64,000 nt of DNA from an uncultured Rhodobacterales bacterium (GTDB taxonomy: Bacteria; Pseudomonadota; Alphaproteobacteria; Rhodobacterales; Rhodobacteraceae). The notes under the pieces are model-generated. The model had not been told where the DNA came from and ran no database searches. It was given only the letters and a program-made list of their open reading frames with translations. The stretch is taken from assembly GCA_903873585.1 (NCBI GenBank), contig CAIQOV010000043.1:62001-126000 (forward strand), in the 5' to 3' direction. Position numbers and translations under genes: made by a program. Positions within the stretch are counted from its first letter, which is position 1; each line of letters starts with the position of its first letter. Positions 39,984-49,387 of the stretch are shown piece after piece.

Positions 39984-40844
39984 GTGACACAGACGCAAAG
40001 CAGAAAACCTGTGGCTGTGGCCAATAAATACGACATGCGCCGCCTGTCTTATGCCGGCACATTCACCAACCCGCTTAAAGTTTTCGCCATCCGCGCCATT
40101 GAGTGGACAACCGCCAAGATCAAACTGCTGCAAATGATCCGCAGCTTTGAAAAATCCGGCGCGCCGGTGGGTGTGACGTTTTGGTCCAAAGCCGTGGCGC
40201 ATATGGGCATTCGCATTGATACCCCGCCCGAAGAAATCGCGCGCATTCCCAAAACGGGCGCGGTGGTGGTGGTGGCAAACCATCCGCATGGCTTGGTGGA
40301 TGGCATGATCATGGGCGAATTGGTCAGCCGTGTGCGGCCCGACTTTCGCATTCTGACCCGCAGCCTGCTGACCGGCATTCCCGAAATTGAAGAGTTTATG
40401 ATTCCCGTTCCCTTCCCGCATGAGGAAAACTCACGCGAGTTGGGCTTGCAGATGCGCGACCTGACCATGGCGCATTTGGCGGCGGGTGGGGTGGTCATTC
40501 TGTTTCCGGCAGGCAAGGTTGCGTGTTCTGAAACATGGTTCGGCCCCGCGATTGAAGCTGAATGGAACGTGTTCACCCATAAGATGATCACCAAGTCGGG
40601 CGCTGTGATTCTGCCCATCCATTTCACCGGCCAGAATTCCCGCGCCTATCAGATCGCCAACAAACTGGCCGCCACGCTGCGGCAGGGCCTGTTGCTGTAC
40701 GAAATTCGCCGCGCTTTGTTCAAACCGCAGCGCCCCCATGTGGGCATGCCCATTTCGCCTGATGAGTTGGACAAGTGGAAAGGCAATCCGCGTGGCTTTC
40801 TGGCTTGGCTGCGCGAACACACCCTGTCTTTGGGGCAAAAGTAG
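39984..40844 (+). CDS. Lysophospholipid acyltransferase family protein
   Basis: 286 aa PlsC-like acyltransferase. Seen: VVVVANHPHGLVDGMIMGEL holding the HxxxxD motif, later VVILFPAGKVACSE and AVILPIHFTGQNSRAYQ. Start is GTG 39984, with AAGGGAAGG upstream; a TTG at 39939 would overlap ptsH. Downstream of the PTS genes by 28 nt, so possibly the last gene of the operon. Acyl acceptor not deducible; ornithine-lipid or phosphatidic-acid synthesis are the obvious possibilities. Confidence 0.85.
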   Translation: MTQTQSRKPVAVANKYDMRRLSYAGTFTNPLKVFAIRAIEWTTAKIKLLQMIRSFEKSGAPVGVTFWSKAVAHMGIRIDTPPEEIARIPKTGAVVVVANHPHGLVDGMIMGELVSRVRPDFRILTRSLLTGIPEIEEFMIPVPFPHEENSRELGLQMRDLTMAHLAAGGVVILFPAGKVACSETWFGPAIEAEWNVFTHKMITKSGAVILPIHFTGQNSRAYQIANKLAATLRQGLLLYEIRRALFKPQRPHVGMPISPDELDKWKGNPRGFLAWLREHTLSLGQK

Positions 40845-40847
40845 CTT

Positions 40848-43800
40848 TTAGCCCACCATTGCGGCAGCGCGGTTCAGATCAACGCTGACCAACTGGCTAA
40901 CCCCTTGTTCTGCCATCGTCACGCCAAACAAACGGTCCATCCGGCTCATCGTTACGGCGTGGTGGGTGATCACCAAAAAGCGCGTTTCGGTGCGGCGGCG
41001 CATTTCATCCATCAGGTCGCAAAAGCGGGTGACGTTGGCATCATCCAACGGCGCATCGACTTCGTCCAGCACGCAGATCGGGGCGGGGTTGGCCAGAAAC
41101 ACGCCAAAGATCAGCGCAAGGGCGGTGAGTGTTTGTTCCCCGCCCGACAGCAGCGACAGCGTTGACAGCCGCTTGCCGGGGGGTTGGCACATGATCTCTA
41201 GCCCCGCCTCTAACGGATCATCGCTTTCCACCATCACCAAGCGCGCCTCGCCGCCGCCGAACAGGTGCGTGAACAGCGTGGCAAAGTTGGCGTTGACCTG
41301 TTCAAAGGCGGTCAACAGCCGTTCGCGCCCTTCGCGGTTCAGGCCCGCTATGCCGGCGCGCAGTTTCTTGATCGCCTCTTCAAGGTCGATCTTTTCCGCA
41401 ACCAACGCGTCATATTCGGCTGATACAGCCTTGGCATCCTCCTCGGCGCGCAGGTTCACCGCCCCCAAAGCCTCGCGTTGGCGCTTTAGGCGGTTCACGT
41501 CAATTTCAAGCGCTTCGGCGTCGGGCATCCGGTCTGGGTCAAAGCCCAAGGTGTCCAAAAGCTGATCGGGCGTGGCCCCAAGCGCTTCGGTGATGCGTTC
41601 CGCCGCTTGGGTCACGGCGGCGCGGGCGGCGTCTTGCTGCACCTCGGCGCGCGCGCGGGATTCGCGCGCTTCGCTGGCGCTGCGTTCGGCCTCGCGCTCG
41701 GCGTCTTGGGCTTGGCGCAGCAGGCCTTCGGCCTCGGCCAAGGCATCGCCGGCAAGGGCGCGGCGCACTTCGGCGGCCGCAATCGCTTCGGCCAAATCTT
41801 CGCGGCGCTCGGCGAGGTCTTCTGGCACGGCCATCGCTTCGCTCAGGTCTTCTTCCGCCTCTTGCCGCCGTTCGGTCAGTTCAAGGCTGCGTTTGGTGGC
41901 GGTGTCTTGGCGGTGTTTCCAGCCCGACAGTTCTTTGACCGCCTCTTGCCGCCGCCGCACCCGCGCTTCACCTTCGCGGCGCAACTCGTCATGGGCAGCG
42001 CGGCGGGTCATCATGGCACTGCGCGCCCCTTCAACGGCTTCGCGCATATCTTCCACCAAGGCGCGTGCTGCGGCCAAGTCGCCCAAGCCTTGCAAGCCCG
42101 CCTCTGCCTCGACCAAGCGGTCGCGCGCAAGGGCGGCATCGTCGCCAAACCGTGCCACGGCGGCAAGCGCTGCATCCAGCCGCCCGCCTGTGATTGACCG
42201 CTCGCCCTCGGCCCGCGCGGCGGCGCGGTTGGCTTCTGTCACGCGCTGATCTGCGGCGCGGCGCTGATCGCGCGCCAGTTGGTCAGCGCGCGATGCTTCG
42301 GCCAAGCGGGCTTGCAGCGCGTCATGCGCTTGGGCTGCGCCGTCGGCCTTGGCCGCCGCTTCCTCTAGATCGCGCTTCACCTGCACCAAGCGGTTCAACT
42401 GCCGCAAGCGGGCGGCTGCGGCAGAGGGCGCATCGGCCGCAGCCGCCCGAAACCCGTCCCAGCGCCACAAATCCCCTTCGCGGCTGACCAGCCTTTGCCC
42501 CGGCTGCAAGCTGGCTTGCAGGCGCGGGCCATCGGCAGCGTCGATCACCCCCGTCTGCGACAGCCGCCGTGCCAGCACATCGGGCGCGCCGACATGGCGG
42601 GCGAGCGGGGCTGCCCCTTGCGGCAAGGCTTGGGCAGGGTCAAACGCATCAAGCTGCACCCAGCCAGACCCTGCGTTACCCTGCACCTCGGCGGTGCGCA
42701 GGTCGTCGGCAAAGGCGGCACCAAGGGCTGCTTCATAGCCCGGTTCCACCTCTAGCTGGTCCAGCAATTGTTGGCCTGCTTGGGCTTCGCGCTGCACAAG
42801 GCGGGCAAGGGCTGCCACTTCGGCGCGCAAGGCGTTCGCCTCACCCTCGGCGCCTGACCTGATCGCGCGCGCCTCGGCTTCACGGGTTTGGGCGGTGGCG
42901 CGGGCGTCTTCGGCCCTGATCAGCGCCTCTTCTGCGGCCTCTGCCGCGCCGAGGGCTGTTTCTTGCGCCTCGGTTGCGGCCTCGGCACTGTCGATTGCGT
43001 CAGCCACCGCCGCTTGTGCGGCAAGCAAAGCCTCGGCGGCGCGCGCCGCCTCGTCCTCTAATCGGTCCAAGGTTTTGCGGTTATCCGCCACCAAGCGCTC
43101 GGCTGATTGGTGGCGCGCAGCCAAGCGGGCGGCGTCTTCGGTCGCTTGGCTTAAATCGCCTTCCCGCGCGCCAAGGTCGCTGGCCGCCGCGCGGGCGAGG
43201 TCTGCGGCATCTGCCAATCGCTCGTCCTGCCCTTCGCTGGCGCGCAAAAGCTGGTCCACCTCCCACTCTAACCGCTCGATCATCTCGGCGGCATCGCGGT
43301 TCAACGCGGCTTCGCGTTCCCCATCGCGCCCCATCTGCAAGATGCGGGCTTTGAGCGTTTCAATCGCAGCCAAAGCCCGCGTTTCTTCTGCCCCCAAAGC
43401 ATCGCGCTGCAAGATCAGGCGTTGCAAAATCGCCCCCGCGATCACCTCTTCCTCGCGGCGTGGGGCAATGTCACCCTCGGCATCTTCGCGGCCCTTTGCG
43501 GCGAAGCGCGCGGCAAGTTCGGCCTGTGCCGCCGCTGATAGCCGTTGGCGCAGGGCAAACTCGGCCTCGGCCCGCGCCACTTCCGCCTCGCGCCAGCGGC
43601 GATACAGCAACATCCCCTCGGCTTGGCGCAGTTCGGTGCCGATCTCGCGGTAGCGCGCCGCTTGGCGGGCTTGCCGTGTCAGTGCTGCCAGTTGCTGTGC
43701 CAGCCCTTCCAGCACATCATCCACCCGCAGCAGGTTCTGCTCTGCCGCCGACAGGCGCAATTCGGCCTCATGGCGGCGCTGGTACAGGCCGCTGATCCCT

Positions 43801-44303
43801 GCGGCCTCTTCCAAAATCATCCGCCGCGCTTTGGGCTTGGCGTTGATCAGTTCGGTGATCTGCCCTTGGCGCACCAAAGCGGGTGAGTGTGATCCGGTTG
43901 ACGCATCGGCAAACAGCATCTGCACATCGCGCGCGCGCACATCCTTGGCATTGGCCTTATAGGCCGACCCCGCATCCCGCGTGATCCGGCGCACCACCTC
44001 AATCGTGTCGGCATCGTTAAAGCCCGAAGGCGCTAGGCGGTCCTGATTGTCGATGATCAACGACACTTCGGCAAAATGCCGCGCCCCGCGCCCGCCAGAG
44101 CCGTTGAAGATCACATCCTCCATCCCGCCGCCGCGCATGGCCGAGGGGCGGTTTTCCCCCATCACCCAGCGCAGCGCTTCCAGCAGGTTCGACTTGCCGC
44201 AGCCGTTGGGCCCGACAACACCGGTCAACCCCTCCATGATCATCAGATCGGTGGGATCGACAAAGCTTTTGAAGCCGTTGAGGCGCAGCCGGGTCAGGCG
44301 CAT
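40848..44303 (-). CDS. smc: Chromosome segregation protein SMC
   Basis: 1151 aa. N-terminal ATPase half: RLTRLRLNGFKSFVDPTDL, GVVGPNGCGKSNLLEALRWV (Walker A). Long coiled coils at about residues 170-500 and 660-980, rich in Ala, Glu and Arg, with a hinge between (about 500-650, including GNAGSGWVQLDAFDP). C-terminal half: LSTLSLLSGGEQTLTALALI (signature) and CVLDEVDAPLDDANVTRFCD (Walker B and D-loop). Condenses and helps segregate the chromosome. The stop lies 3 nt from the convergent acyltransferase stop. Confidence 0.96.
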   Translation of the reverse strand: MRLTRLRLNGFKSFVDPTDLMIMEGLTGVVGPNGCGKSNLLEALRWVMGENRPSAMRGGGMEDVIFNGSGGRGARHFAEVSLIIDNQDRLAPSGFNDADTIEVVRRITRDAGSAYKANAKDVRARDVQMLFADASTGSHSPALVRQGQITELINAKPKARRMILEEAAGISGLYQRRHEAELRLSAAEQNLLRVDDVLEGLAQQLAALTRQARQAARYREIGTELRQAEGMLLYRRWREAEVARAEAEFALRQRLSAAAQAELAARFAAKGREDAEGDIAPRREEEVIAGAILQRLILQRDALGAEETRALAAIETLKARILQMGRDGEREAALNRDAAEMIERLEWEVDQLLRASEGQDERLADAADLARAAASDLGAREGDLSQATEDAARLAARHQSAERLVADNRKTLDRLEDEAARAAEALLAAQAAVADAIDSAEAATEAQETALGAAEAAEEALIRAEDARATAQTREAEARAIRSGAEGEANALRAEVAALARLVQREAQAGQQLLDQLEVEPGYEAALGAAFADDLRTAEVQGNAGSGWVQLDAFDPAQALPQGAAPLARHVGAPDVLARRLSQTGVIDAADGPRLQASLQPGQRLVSREGDLWRWDGFRAAAADAPSAAAARLRQLNRLVQVKRDLEEAAAKADGAAQAHDALQARLAEASRADQLARDQRRAADQRVTEANRAAARAEGERSITGGRLDAALAAVARFGDDAALARDRLVEAEAGLQGLGDLAAARALVEDMREAVEGARSAMMTRRAAHDELRREGEARVRRRQEAVKELSGWKHRQDTATKRSLELTERRQEAEEDLSEAMAVPEDLAERREDLAEAIAAAEVRRALAGDALAEAEGLLRQAQDAEREAERSASEARESRARAEVQQDAARAAVTQAAERITEALGATPDQLLDTLGFDPDRMPDAEALEIDVNRLKRQREALGAVNLRAEEDAKAVSAEYDALVAEKIDLEEAIKKLRAGIAGLNREGRERLLTAFEQVNANFATLFTHLFGGGEARLVMVESDDPLEAGLEIMCQPPGKRLSTLSLLSGGEQTLTALALIFGVFLANPAPICVLDEVDAPLDDANVTRFCDLMDEMRRRTETRFLVITHHAVTMSRMDRLFGVTMAEQGVSQLVSVDLNRAAAMVG

Positions 44304-44401
44304 TCAATCCCTTTCCGTACCAAGCGCCTATCTTTGCCAAGCAAGCGCACAAGTCAACCAAATCGCCCGCCTGCTTGGGTGGCAAGCCAGCGCCCAAATG
44401 C

Positions 44402-44430
44402 AAAACGCCCAAGGTTTCCCTCGGGCGTTT
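44402..44430 (-). terminator. Hairpin after coxM
   Basis: Stem AAACGCCC / GGGCGTTT around a 12-nt loop, 19 bp past the coxM stop, followed on the minus strand by TTGCATTT. Placed to end the cox operon before smc. Confidence 0.6.
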
Positions 44431-44448
44431 GCCGTTCTGTTGGGCCGA

Positions 44449-45240
44449 TCAGCGGGCCGAAGTTACGGCCCGACCTGTCATCACCTTGACCAGATTGGCG
44501 CGGTATTCCGCCGTGCCGTGCAGGTCGGCGATCATGTCGGTGGCGTCTACCTTCAACCCTGCCAGCGCGCTGGCTGCGAAGTTGGCTGTCAGTGCCGCTT
44601 CGGCTGCTTTCCAGCGAAACACGCCATTGTTCGACGCCCCCGTAATCGCCACGCGCACCGATCCATCGGCGGCTTGCGACACAAAGGCCCCCGTCAGCGC
44701 AAAGCGGCTGGCCGGTTGGTTGAACTTGGCATAGGCGCTGCGCTTGGGAATGGGGAATTCCACCGCCGTGACAATCTCGCCCTCGTCCAACGCGGTCGAG
44801 AACATGCCGGTGAAGTAGTCATCCGCCGCGATCCGGCGCTTGTTGGTGATCACGGTTGCCCCTGACCCAAGCACGGCCGAAGGATAGCACGCCGCCGGAT
44901 CGTTGTTGGCGATAGACCCGCCAATCGTGCCGCGGTTGCGCACAGCAGGGTCGCCGATGCCGCCCGCAAGACCTGCCAGCCCCGCAAAGGCGCTGGCCGC
45001 TTCTTTGGCGACCACGGCATGGGGCGTTGCCGCCCCGACCCATAGGGTGCTGCCGGTGTGCTTCACGCCCTTAAGTTCGGCGATGCCGGTCAGGCTGACC
45101 AGCACGTCTGGCGTGGCCAGACGTTGCTTCATTGTTGGCGTCAGGGTTTGCCCGCCCGACAGCGCCTGCGCGCCCGACTGTGACAGGGCCGCCACGGCAT
45201 CCGCCACGCTGGAAGGTTTTACGAAATCGAAGTTTTGCAT
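44449..45240 (-). CDS. coxM: FAD-binding medium subunit, form II CO dehydrogenase-like
   Basis: 263 aa. Seen: FVKPSSVADAVAALSQ, SGGQTLTPTMKQRLA (FAD binding), RNRGTIGGSIANNDPAACYP (second FAD motif), and EFPIPKRSAYAKFNQPASRF. Transfers electrons from the molybdenum subunit to FAD and quinone-linked acceptors. Last gene of coxG-S-L-M; AAGGAAGGAG precedes its ATG. Confidence 0.93.
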   Translation of the reverse strand: MQNFDFVKPSSVADAVAALSQSGAQALSGGQTLTPTMKQRLATPDVLVSLTGIAELKGVKHTGSTLWVGAATPHAVVAKEAASAFAGLAGLAGGIGDPAVRNRGTIGGSIANNDPAACYPSAVLGSGATVITNKRRIAADDYFTGMFSTALDEGEIVTAVEFPIPKRSAYAKFNQPASRFALTGAFVSQAADGSVRVAITGASNNGVFRWKAAEAALTANFAASALAGLKVDATDMIADLHGTAEYRANLVKVMTGRAVTSAR

Positions 45241-45255
45241 CTGTCTGCTCCTTCC

Positions 45256-47631
45256 TTACGCGTTCATCGCCGACCAGACGCGCGACGGCGTCAGGGGCAT
45301 GTCGATATGGGCAATCTTGTGACCTGCCCGGTTCAAAGCATCCAGCACCGCGTTGACCACAGCCGGAGGAGAGCCAATCGCCCCCGCCTCGCCGCAACCC
45401 TTCACGCCCAGCTTGTTATGGCTGCACGGGGTGACGCAGGAATGGTCAACCGTGACAAAGGGCACATCATCGGCGCGCGGCATGGTGTAATCCATGTAGC
45501 TGCCCGACAAAAGCTGGCCATTCTCGTCATAGACGCCATGTTCCAGCAGCGCTTGCCCGATGCCTTGCACCACGCCGCCATGCACTTGTCCGCGCACAAC
45601 CATCGGGTTCATCACGTTGCCAAAGTCATCCGCACAGGTAAAGTTGCACACATCGACCTTGCCGGTGTCGGCATCCACCTCGACCTCGCACAGATAGGTG
45701 CCCGCAGGATAGGTGAAGTTCGCCGGATCGTAGAAGGCGGTTTCCTCCAAGCCCGGTTCCAGCGTGGCCAGCGGGTAGTTGTGCGGCACATAGGCCGAGA
45801 AGGCGATTTCGCCGAATGTCTTGCTCCGGTTGGTGCTCGACACAGCAAATACACCGTCCGAGAACACAATATCAGCCTCTACCGCTTCCAGCATATGGGC
45901 CGCGATCTTTTTGCCCTTGGCGATCACTTTGTCAGCGGCATTGGCCATAGCCTGACCGCAAACCGCCAGCGAGCGTGACCCGTAAGAACCCATCCCAAAG
46001 GGGATCTTGGCCGTATCACCATGCACGATATCCACCGACGACATCGGAATACCGAACATGTCCGAGATGATCTGCGCAAACACCGTCTCATGGCTTTGGC
46101 CGTGGCTGTGTGCGCCGACCATCACCGACACGTTGCCCGTGGGGTTCACCCGCACGGTGGCTGCGTCATACAGACCCACGCGCGACCCAAGGATGCCCAC
46201 CAAGTTCGACGGCGCAATCCCGCAAGCTTCGATCCATGTCGACAGGCCCAACCCGCGCAGCTTGCCTTTGGCGGCAGAGGCGGCGCGGCGTTTTTCAAAG
46301 CCCGCCACATCGGCCAGCTCAATCGCCTTGTCGAGCGTGGCGTGGTAGTTGCCCACGTCATAGGCCAGACCTGCGGGCGTGGTGTAGGGGAACATATCGG
46401 TGGTGATAAAGTTTTTGCGACGCACTTCGAACGGGTCAAGACCCAGTTCGCGGCACATCATGTCAACCACACGTTCCAAGCTATAGGTCGCCTCGGGGCG
46501 GCCTGCGCCACGATAGGCATCGACAGGGGCGGTGTTGGTGAACACGGTTTTCACGTTCACATAGACGTTGGGCACTTTATACGGCCCCGCCATCAACGTG
46601 CCGTGCAAAAAGGTCGGCGTCACGGTCGAGAAGTTCGACAGATAGGCCCCGACGTTCGCCATGGTTTCGGTGCGAAACGCGATGAAGGTGCCGTCTTTTT
46701 CGCAAGCCAGTTCAATCTTGGTCACATGGTCGCGGCCATGCGCGTCGGACAAGAAGCTTTCCGAACGCTCTGCCACCCATTTGACGGGCTTTTTGATCTT
46801 TTTGGCCGCTGCCAGAACCAAAGCCTCTTCGCCGTAGTGATAGATCTTTGACCCAAAGCCGCCGCCCACATCGGGGGCCACGACTTGCAGTTTGTTTTCC
46901 GGAATCCCCAGCACAAAGGCCGCGACCAAAAGGCGCGTCAGGTGGGGGTTTTGGCTGGTGGTGGTCAGCTTGTAATCACCCGTGCCCGGATTGTATTCGC
47001 CAATCGAGGCGCGCGGTTCCATCGCGTTGGGGATCAGGCGGTTGTTGACCAGTTCCAGCGTGGTGACATGGGGCGCCGCCTTGATGGCCGCATCCACCTT
47101 GGCGCGGTTGTCTTCGATCCAGCCCCAGTCAAAGCACTGGTTGTCGGCGATCTCGTCATGCACGCGGTTGGTGTTGTCGGCCAAAGCCTGCGCCATGTCG
47201 ATGATGGCGGGCAGTTCTTCGAATTCAGACGCGTCGGCCACGGCTTGGGCGGCGTCTTTCGCTTCCATATAGGTTTGGGCGATCACGGCTGCATAGGCGT
47301 CACCCACATGGCGCACTTTGCCATGGGCCAGAACGGGGCGCTTGGGTTCGCGCATCGGTTCGCCGTTGCGCGAGTTGATCAGCCAACCTGCCGGATTGCC
47401 GCCCACATCCTTAAAGTCTTCGCCGGTGAACACGGCCAAAACGCCGGGCATCCCCGCCGCTGCCGCAACGCCCACCGATTTGATGCGCGCATGCGCCATG
47501 TTTGAGCGCACAAACACCGCATAGGCCTGCCCATGCACGTCGATGTCATGGGTGTAATTGCCCGCCCCGGTCAGGTAGCGGATGTCTTCGGTGCGTTTGG
47601 CTTCCGCGCCAATTCCGAAATCCTTAGCCAT
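45256..47631 (-). CDS. coxL: Molybdopterin-binding large subunit, form II CO dehydrogenase-like
   Basis: 791 aa, xanthine oxidase family. Seen: [40 protein letters not shown], the active-site segment [49 protein letters not shown] and [19 protein letters not shown]. The AYRGAGR motif marks form II (BMS); true CO oxidisers of form I carry AYRCSFR. So CO oxidation is doubtful and the substrate is unassigned. AAGGGAGGGG precedes the ATG. Cox maturation genes (coxDEF) are not in the window. Confidence 0.93.
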   Translation of the reverse strand: MAKDFGIGAEAKRTEDIRYLTGAGNYTHDIDVHGQAYAVFVRSNMAHARIKSVGVAAAAGMPGVLAVFTGEDFKDVGGNPAGWLINSRNGEPMREPKRPVLAHGKVRHVGDAYAAVIAQTYMEAKDAAQAVADASEFEELPAIIDMAQALADNTNRVHDEIADNQCFDWGWIEDNRAKVDAAIKAAPHVTTLELVNNRLIPNAMEPRASIGEYNPGTGDYKLTTTSQNPHLTRLLVAAFVLGIPENKLQVVAPDVGGGFGSKIYHYGEEALVLAAAKKIKKPVKWVAERSESFLSDAHGRDHVTKIELACEKDGTFIAFRTETMANVGAYLSNFSTVTPTFLHGTLMAGPYKVPNVYVNVKTVFTNTAPVDAYRGAGRPEATYSLERVVDMMCRELGLDPFEVRRKNFITTDMFPYTTPAGLAYDVGNYHATLDKAIELADVAGFEKRRAASAAKGKLRGLGLSTWIEACGIAPSNLVGILGSRVGLYDAATVRVNPTGNVSVMVGAHSHGQSHETVFAQIISDMFGIPMSSVDIVHGDTAKIPFGMGSYGSRSLAVCGQAMANAADKVIAKGKKIAAHMLEAVEADIVFSDGVFAVSSTNRSKTFGEIAFSAYVPHNYPLATLEPGLEETAFYDPANFTYPAGTYLCEVEVDADTGKVDVCNFTCADDFGNVMNPMVVRGQVHGGVVQGIGQALLEHGVYDENGQLLSGSYMDYTMPRADDVPFVTVDHSCVTPCSHNKLGVKGCGEAGAIGSPPAVVNAVLDALNRAGHKIAHIDMPLTPSRVWSAMNA

Positions 47632-47645
47632 CTTGATCCCCTCCC

Positions 47646-48131
47646 TTATTCGGCAGCAACGGCTGCGACATCCTGCCCAGAGGCAGCCATCACGGCCTTG
47701 ACGATGTTATGATAGCCGGTGCAGCGGCAAATATTGCCCTCTAGCCCGTGGCGCACGTCAGCCTCGGTTGGCTTGGGGTTCTTGGCCAGAAGTTCAGCCG
47801 AAGTCATCACCATGCCGGGGGTGCAAAAGCCGCACTGCAGGCCGTGGTGGTCTTGGAACGCTTGCTGGATCACGCCAAGGCTGCCGTCGGCGTTGGCCAT
47901 GCCTTCGATGGTGGTGATCCGCGATCCGGCCACGTCTTGCGCAAAGACCGAGCAGCTTTTCACGGCCACACCGTCGATGTGCACCACACAAGCGCCGCAT
48001 TGCGAGGTGTCGCAGCCGATATGCGTGCCCGTCAGGCTAAGCCCGTCGCGCAGGTAAGACGAGAGCAGCGTGCGCCCCTCTGTCTCGGCCGAGACGGATT
48101 TTCCGTTCACGGTCATCGTTACTTTGGTCAT
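47646..48131 (-). CDS. coxS: [2Fe-2S] small subunit, form II CO dehydrogenase-like
   Basis: 161 aa. N-terminal plant-ferredoxin-type cluster in GTHIGCDTSQCGACVVHIDG, and a C-terminal second cluster with LQCGFCTPGMVM and GNICRCTGYHNIV, eight cysteines in all. Electron path from molybdenum to FAD. GGGAGG precedes the ATG. 14 nt upstream of coxL. Confidence 0.95.
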   Translation of the reverse strand: MTKVTMTVNGKSVSAETEGRTLLSSYLRDGLSLTGTHIGCDTSQCGACVVHIDGVAVKSCSVFAQDVAGSRITTIEGMANADGSLGVIQQAFQDHHGLQCGFCTPGMVMTSAELLAKNPKPTEADVRHGLEGNICRCTGYHNIVKAVMAASGQDVAAVAAE

Positions 48132-48157
48132 CTTATCCTCCCTGATTGCTTTACGGT

Positions 48158-48697
48158 TCAGCCGATCAAACGGCGGAACCAGCCTTTTTTCGGTTTGTCT
48201 TGGGTGCCTTCGTCGGCTGGCGCGTCTTCGGCTGCGTCAGCAGGGGCCTCTTGGGCGGGCCCTTCGATGGCGGATTGGAAGCGGTTGAAAAACTCTTCCG
48301 CTAGGTTCTTGGCAAAGCCGTCAATGATCCGGCTGCCCAGTTGCGCGATTTTCCCCCCGACCGAGGCTTCGACCTCATAGGTCAGCTTGGTGCCAGTGCC
48401 ATCGGCGGTCATGGTCACAAAGGCCCCGCCCTTGGCAAAGCCAGCGACCCCGCCCTTGCCTTCGCCCGTGATGCGCAGGCTGTGGGGTTCGACCATCTCT
48501 GACAGGGTGACGGTGCCGGTAAAGCGGGCCTTCACAGGGCCTACCTTTTGCACCACGACGGCTTCGAACCCTTCTGAGGGCGATCCCGTCAGGCTTTCGC
48601 AGCCCGGAACACAGGCCTGCAAGACCTGCGGGTTCAAAACCGCAGCCCAAACTGTCGCAGGGTCGGCTGCGATGTGCCGTTCCTCGGCAAGCTTCAT
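48158..48697 (-). CDS. coxG: CoxG family (SRPBCC) protein
   Basis: 179 aa. CO dehydrogenase subunit G fold: MKLAEERHIAADPATVWAAV, LQACVPGCESL, KVGPVKARFTGTVTLSE, EASVGGKIAQLGSRIIDGFA. The last 30 residues are an acidic/Ala-Pro tail ending in KPKKGWFRRLIG, possibly membrane-associating. Relatives help recruit or mature the enzyme at the membrane. ATG 48697 has GGGAGGGG upstream; longer frames are spurious. First gene of the operon. Confidence 0.9.
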   Translation of the reverse strand: MKLAEERHIAADPATVWAAVLNPQVLQACVPGCESLTGSPSEGFEAVVVQKVGPVKARFTGTVTLSEMVEPHSLRITGEGKGGVAGFAKGGAFVTMTADGTGTKLTYEVEASVGGKIAQLGSRIIDGFAKNLAEEFFNRFQSAIEGPAQEAPADAAEDAPADEGTQDKPKKGWFRRLIG

Positions 48698-48825
48698 GAA
48701 ACCCCTCCCTGGGCGTCGTGTGCCTATAGACCGACATTGGGCACAACAAATGCGCTGCGTTGAATGGCGGTATCGCCGCGAAGTTTGCCTGATGCGAATG
48801 CACCTGTCGACTGTGCTGATGCAAC

Positions 48826-48845
48826 CTGTCGCAAATTTGCGACAG
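48826..48845. promoter_or_regulatory. Perfect 20-bp palindrome before the cox operon
   Basis: CTGTCGCAAATTTGCGACAG is identical on both strands. It lies 129-148 bp before the coxG ATG, in the 167-bp gap after the DUF4864 gene. No T-run, so an operator is more likely than a terminator. Half-sites GTCGC/GCGAC loosely recall RegA/PrrA motifs but in the opposite order. Regulator unknown. Confidence 0.6.
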
Positions 48846-48864
48846 ATCGGCGGAAAATCTCTAG

Positions 48865-49260
48865 TCAGGCCCCAACGTCGGGGGCCTCTTGCATCTGCAC
48901 CGCGTTGATGCGCCAGCCTTCGGGGCGTTCGATCATCTGGTAATCCAGCCAATAGGCCCGCCCCTTGGCATCGGTCACGCGCACGCGCTGCCAATAGGCC
49001 CCGCCGATAAAGCGCAACTCCAGCATGGCGATATCGGCGGGGCGATAGACCATCGGATAGCCTTCGCGCACCATTTTGCCAAAGGCTTGCGGAGTGCCGA
49101 ACAGCGCGTGGATGTTGGGCGAGGCGAAGGTGAAAGCGCGCGCAAAGTCATCGTCCTGAAAGGCCTGTATCTGCGCGCGGATGGTGTTTTGGATTGGCAC
49201 CTCCTGCGCGGCGGCAGGGGCTGCCAGCATGAACAAGGCGAATAAAGTGGAAAGGCGCAT
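48865..49260 (-). CDS. DUF4864 domain protein, exported
   Basis: 131 aa. Signal peptide (LSTLFALFMLAAPAAA then QEVP). The rest matches DUF4864: IRAQIQAFQDDDFARAFTFA, MVREGYPMVYRPADI, AYWLDYQMIERPEGWRINAV. Periplasmic, function not established; the fold is probably NTF2/Cystatin-like. Lies just upstream of the cox operon on the same strand, with a likely operator between, so separate control is expected. Confidence 0.85.
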   Translation of the reverse strand: MRLSTLFALFMLAAPAAAQEVPIQNTIRAQIQAFQDDDFARAFTFASPNIHALFGTPQAFGKMVREGYPMVYRPADIAMLELRFIGGAYWQRVRVTDAKGRAYWLDYQMIERPEGWRINAVQMQEAPDVGA

Positions 49261-49346
49261 GATGCAGGCCCCCGTTGGAACGCTGAACGAAAGCTAGAGC
49301 AAAGCGCGCCTGAGTCAAACGCCACTGGGCGCGCGGCGGCCCCGAG

Positions 49347-49371
49347 GCGGGGGGGCTACGCGCCCCCCCGC
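49347..49371. repeat. GC-only hairpin between lysK and the DUF4864 gene
   Basis: Perfect 9-bp stem GCGGGGGGG / CCCCCCCGC with loop CTACGCG, 16 bp past the lysK stop. No T-run on either side, so a stable hairpin that may stall or protect the lysK mRNA rather than a textbook terminator. Similar G/C-run hairpins are common between genes in this family, so it may be a dispersed repeat. Confidence 0.55.
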
Positions 49372-49387
49372 ACCCCCTGCCTGTTGG

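Noticed and set aside
41572-42249. Ser/Arg/Ala-rich plus-strand frame opposite smc
   Set aside because: Its composition mirrors the Ala/Glu/Arg coiled coil of SMC on the other strand, and it has no start site of its own.
48698-48994. Extended N-terminus of coxG
   Set aside because: It would overlap the upstream gene and the palindrome; GGGAGGGG directly precedes ATG 48697.
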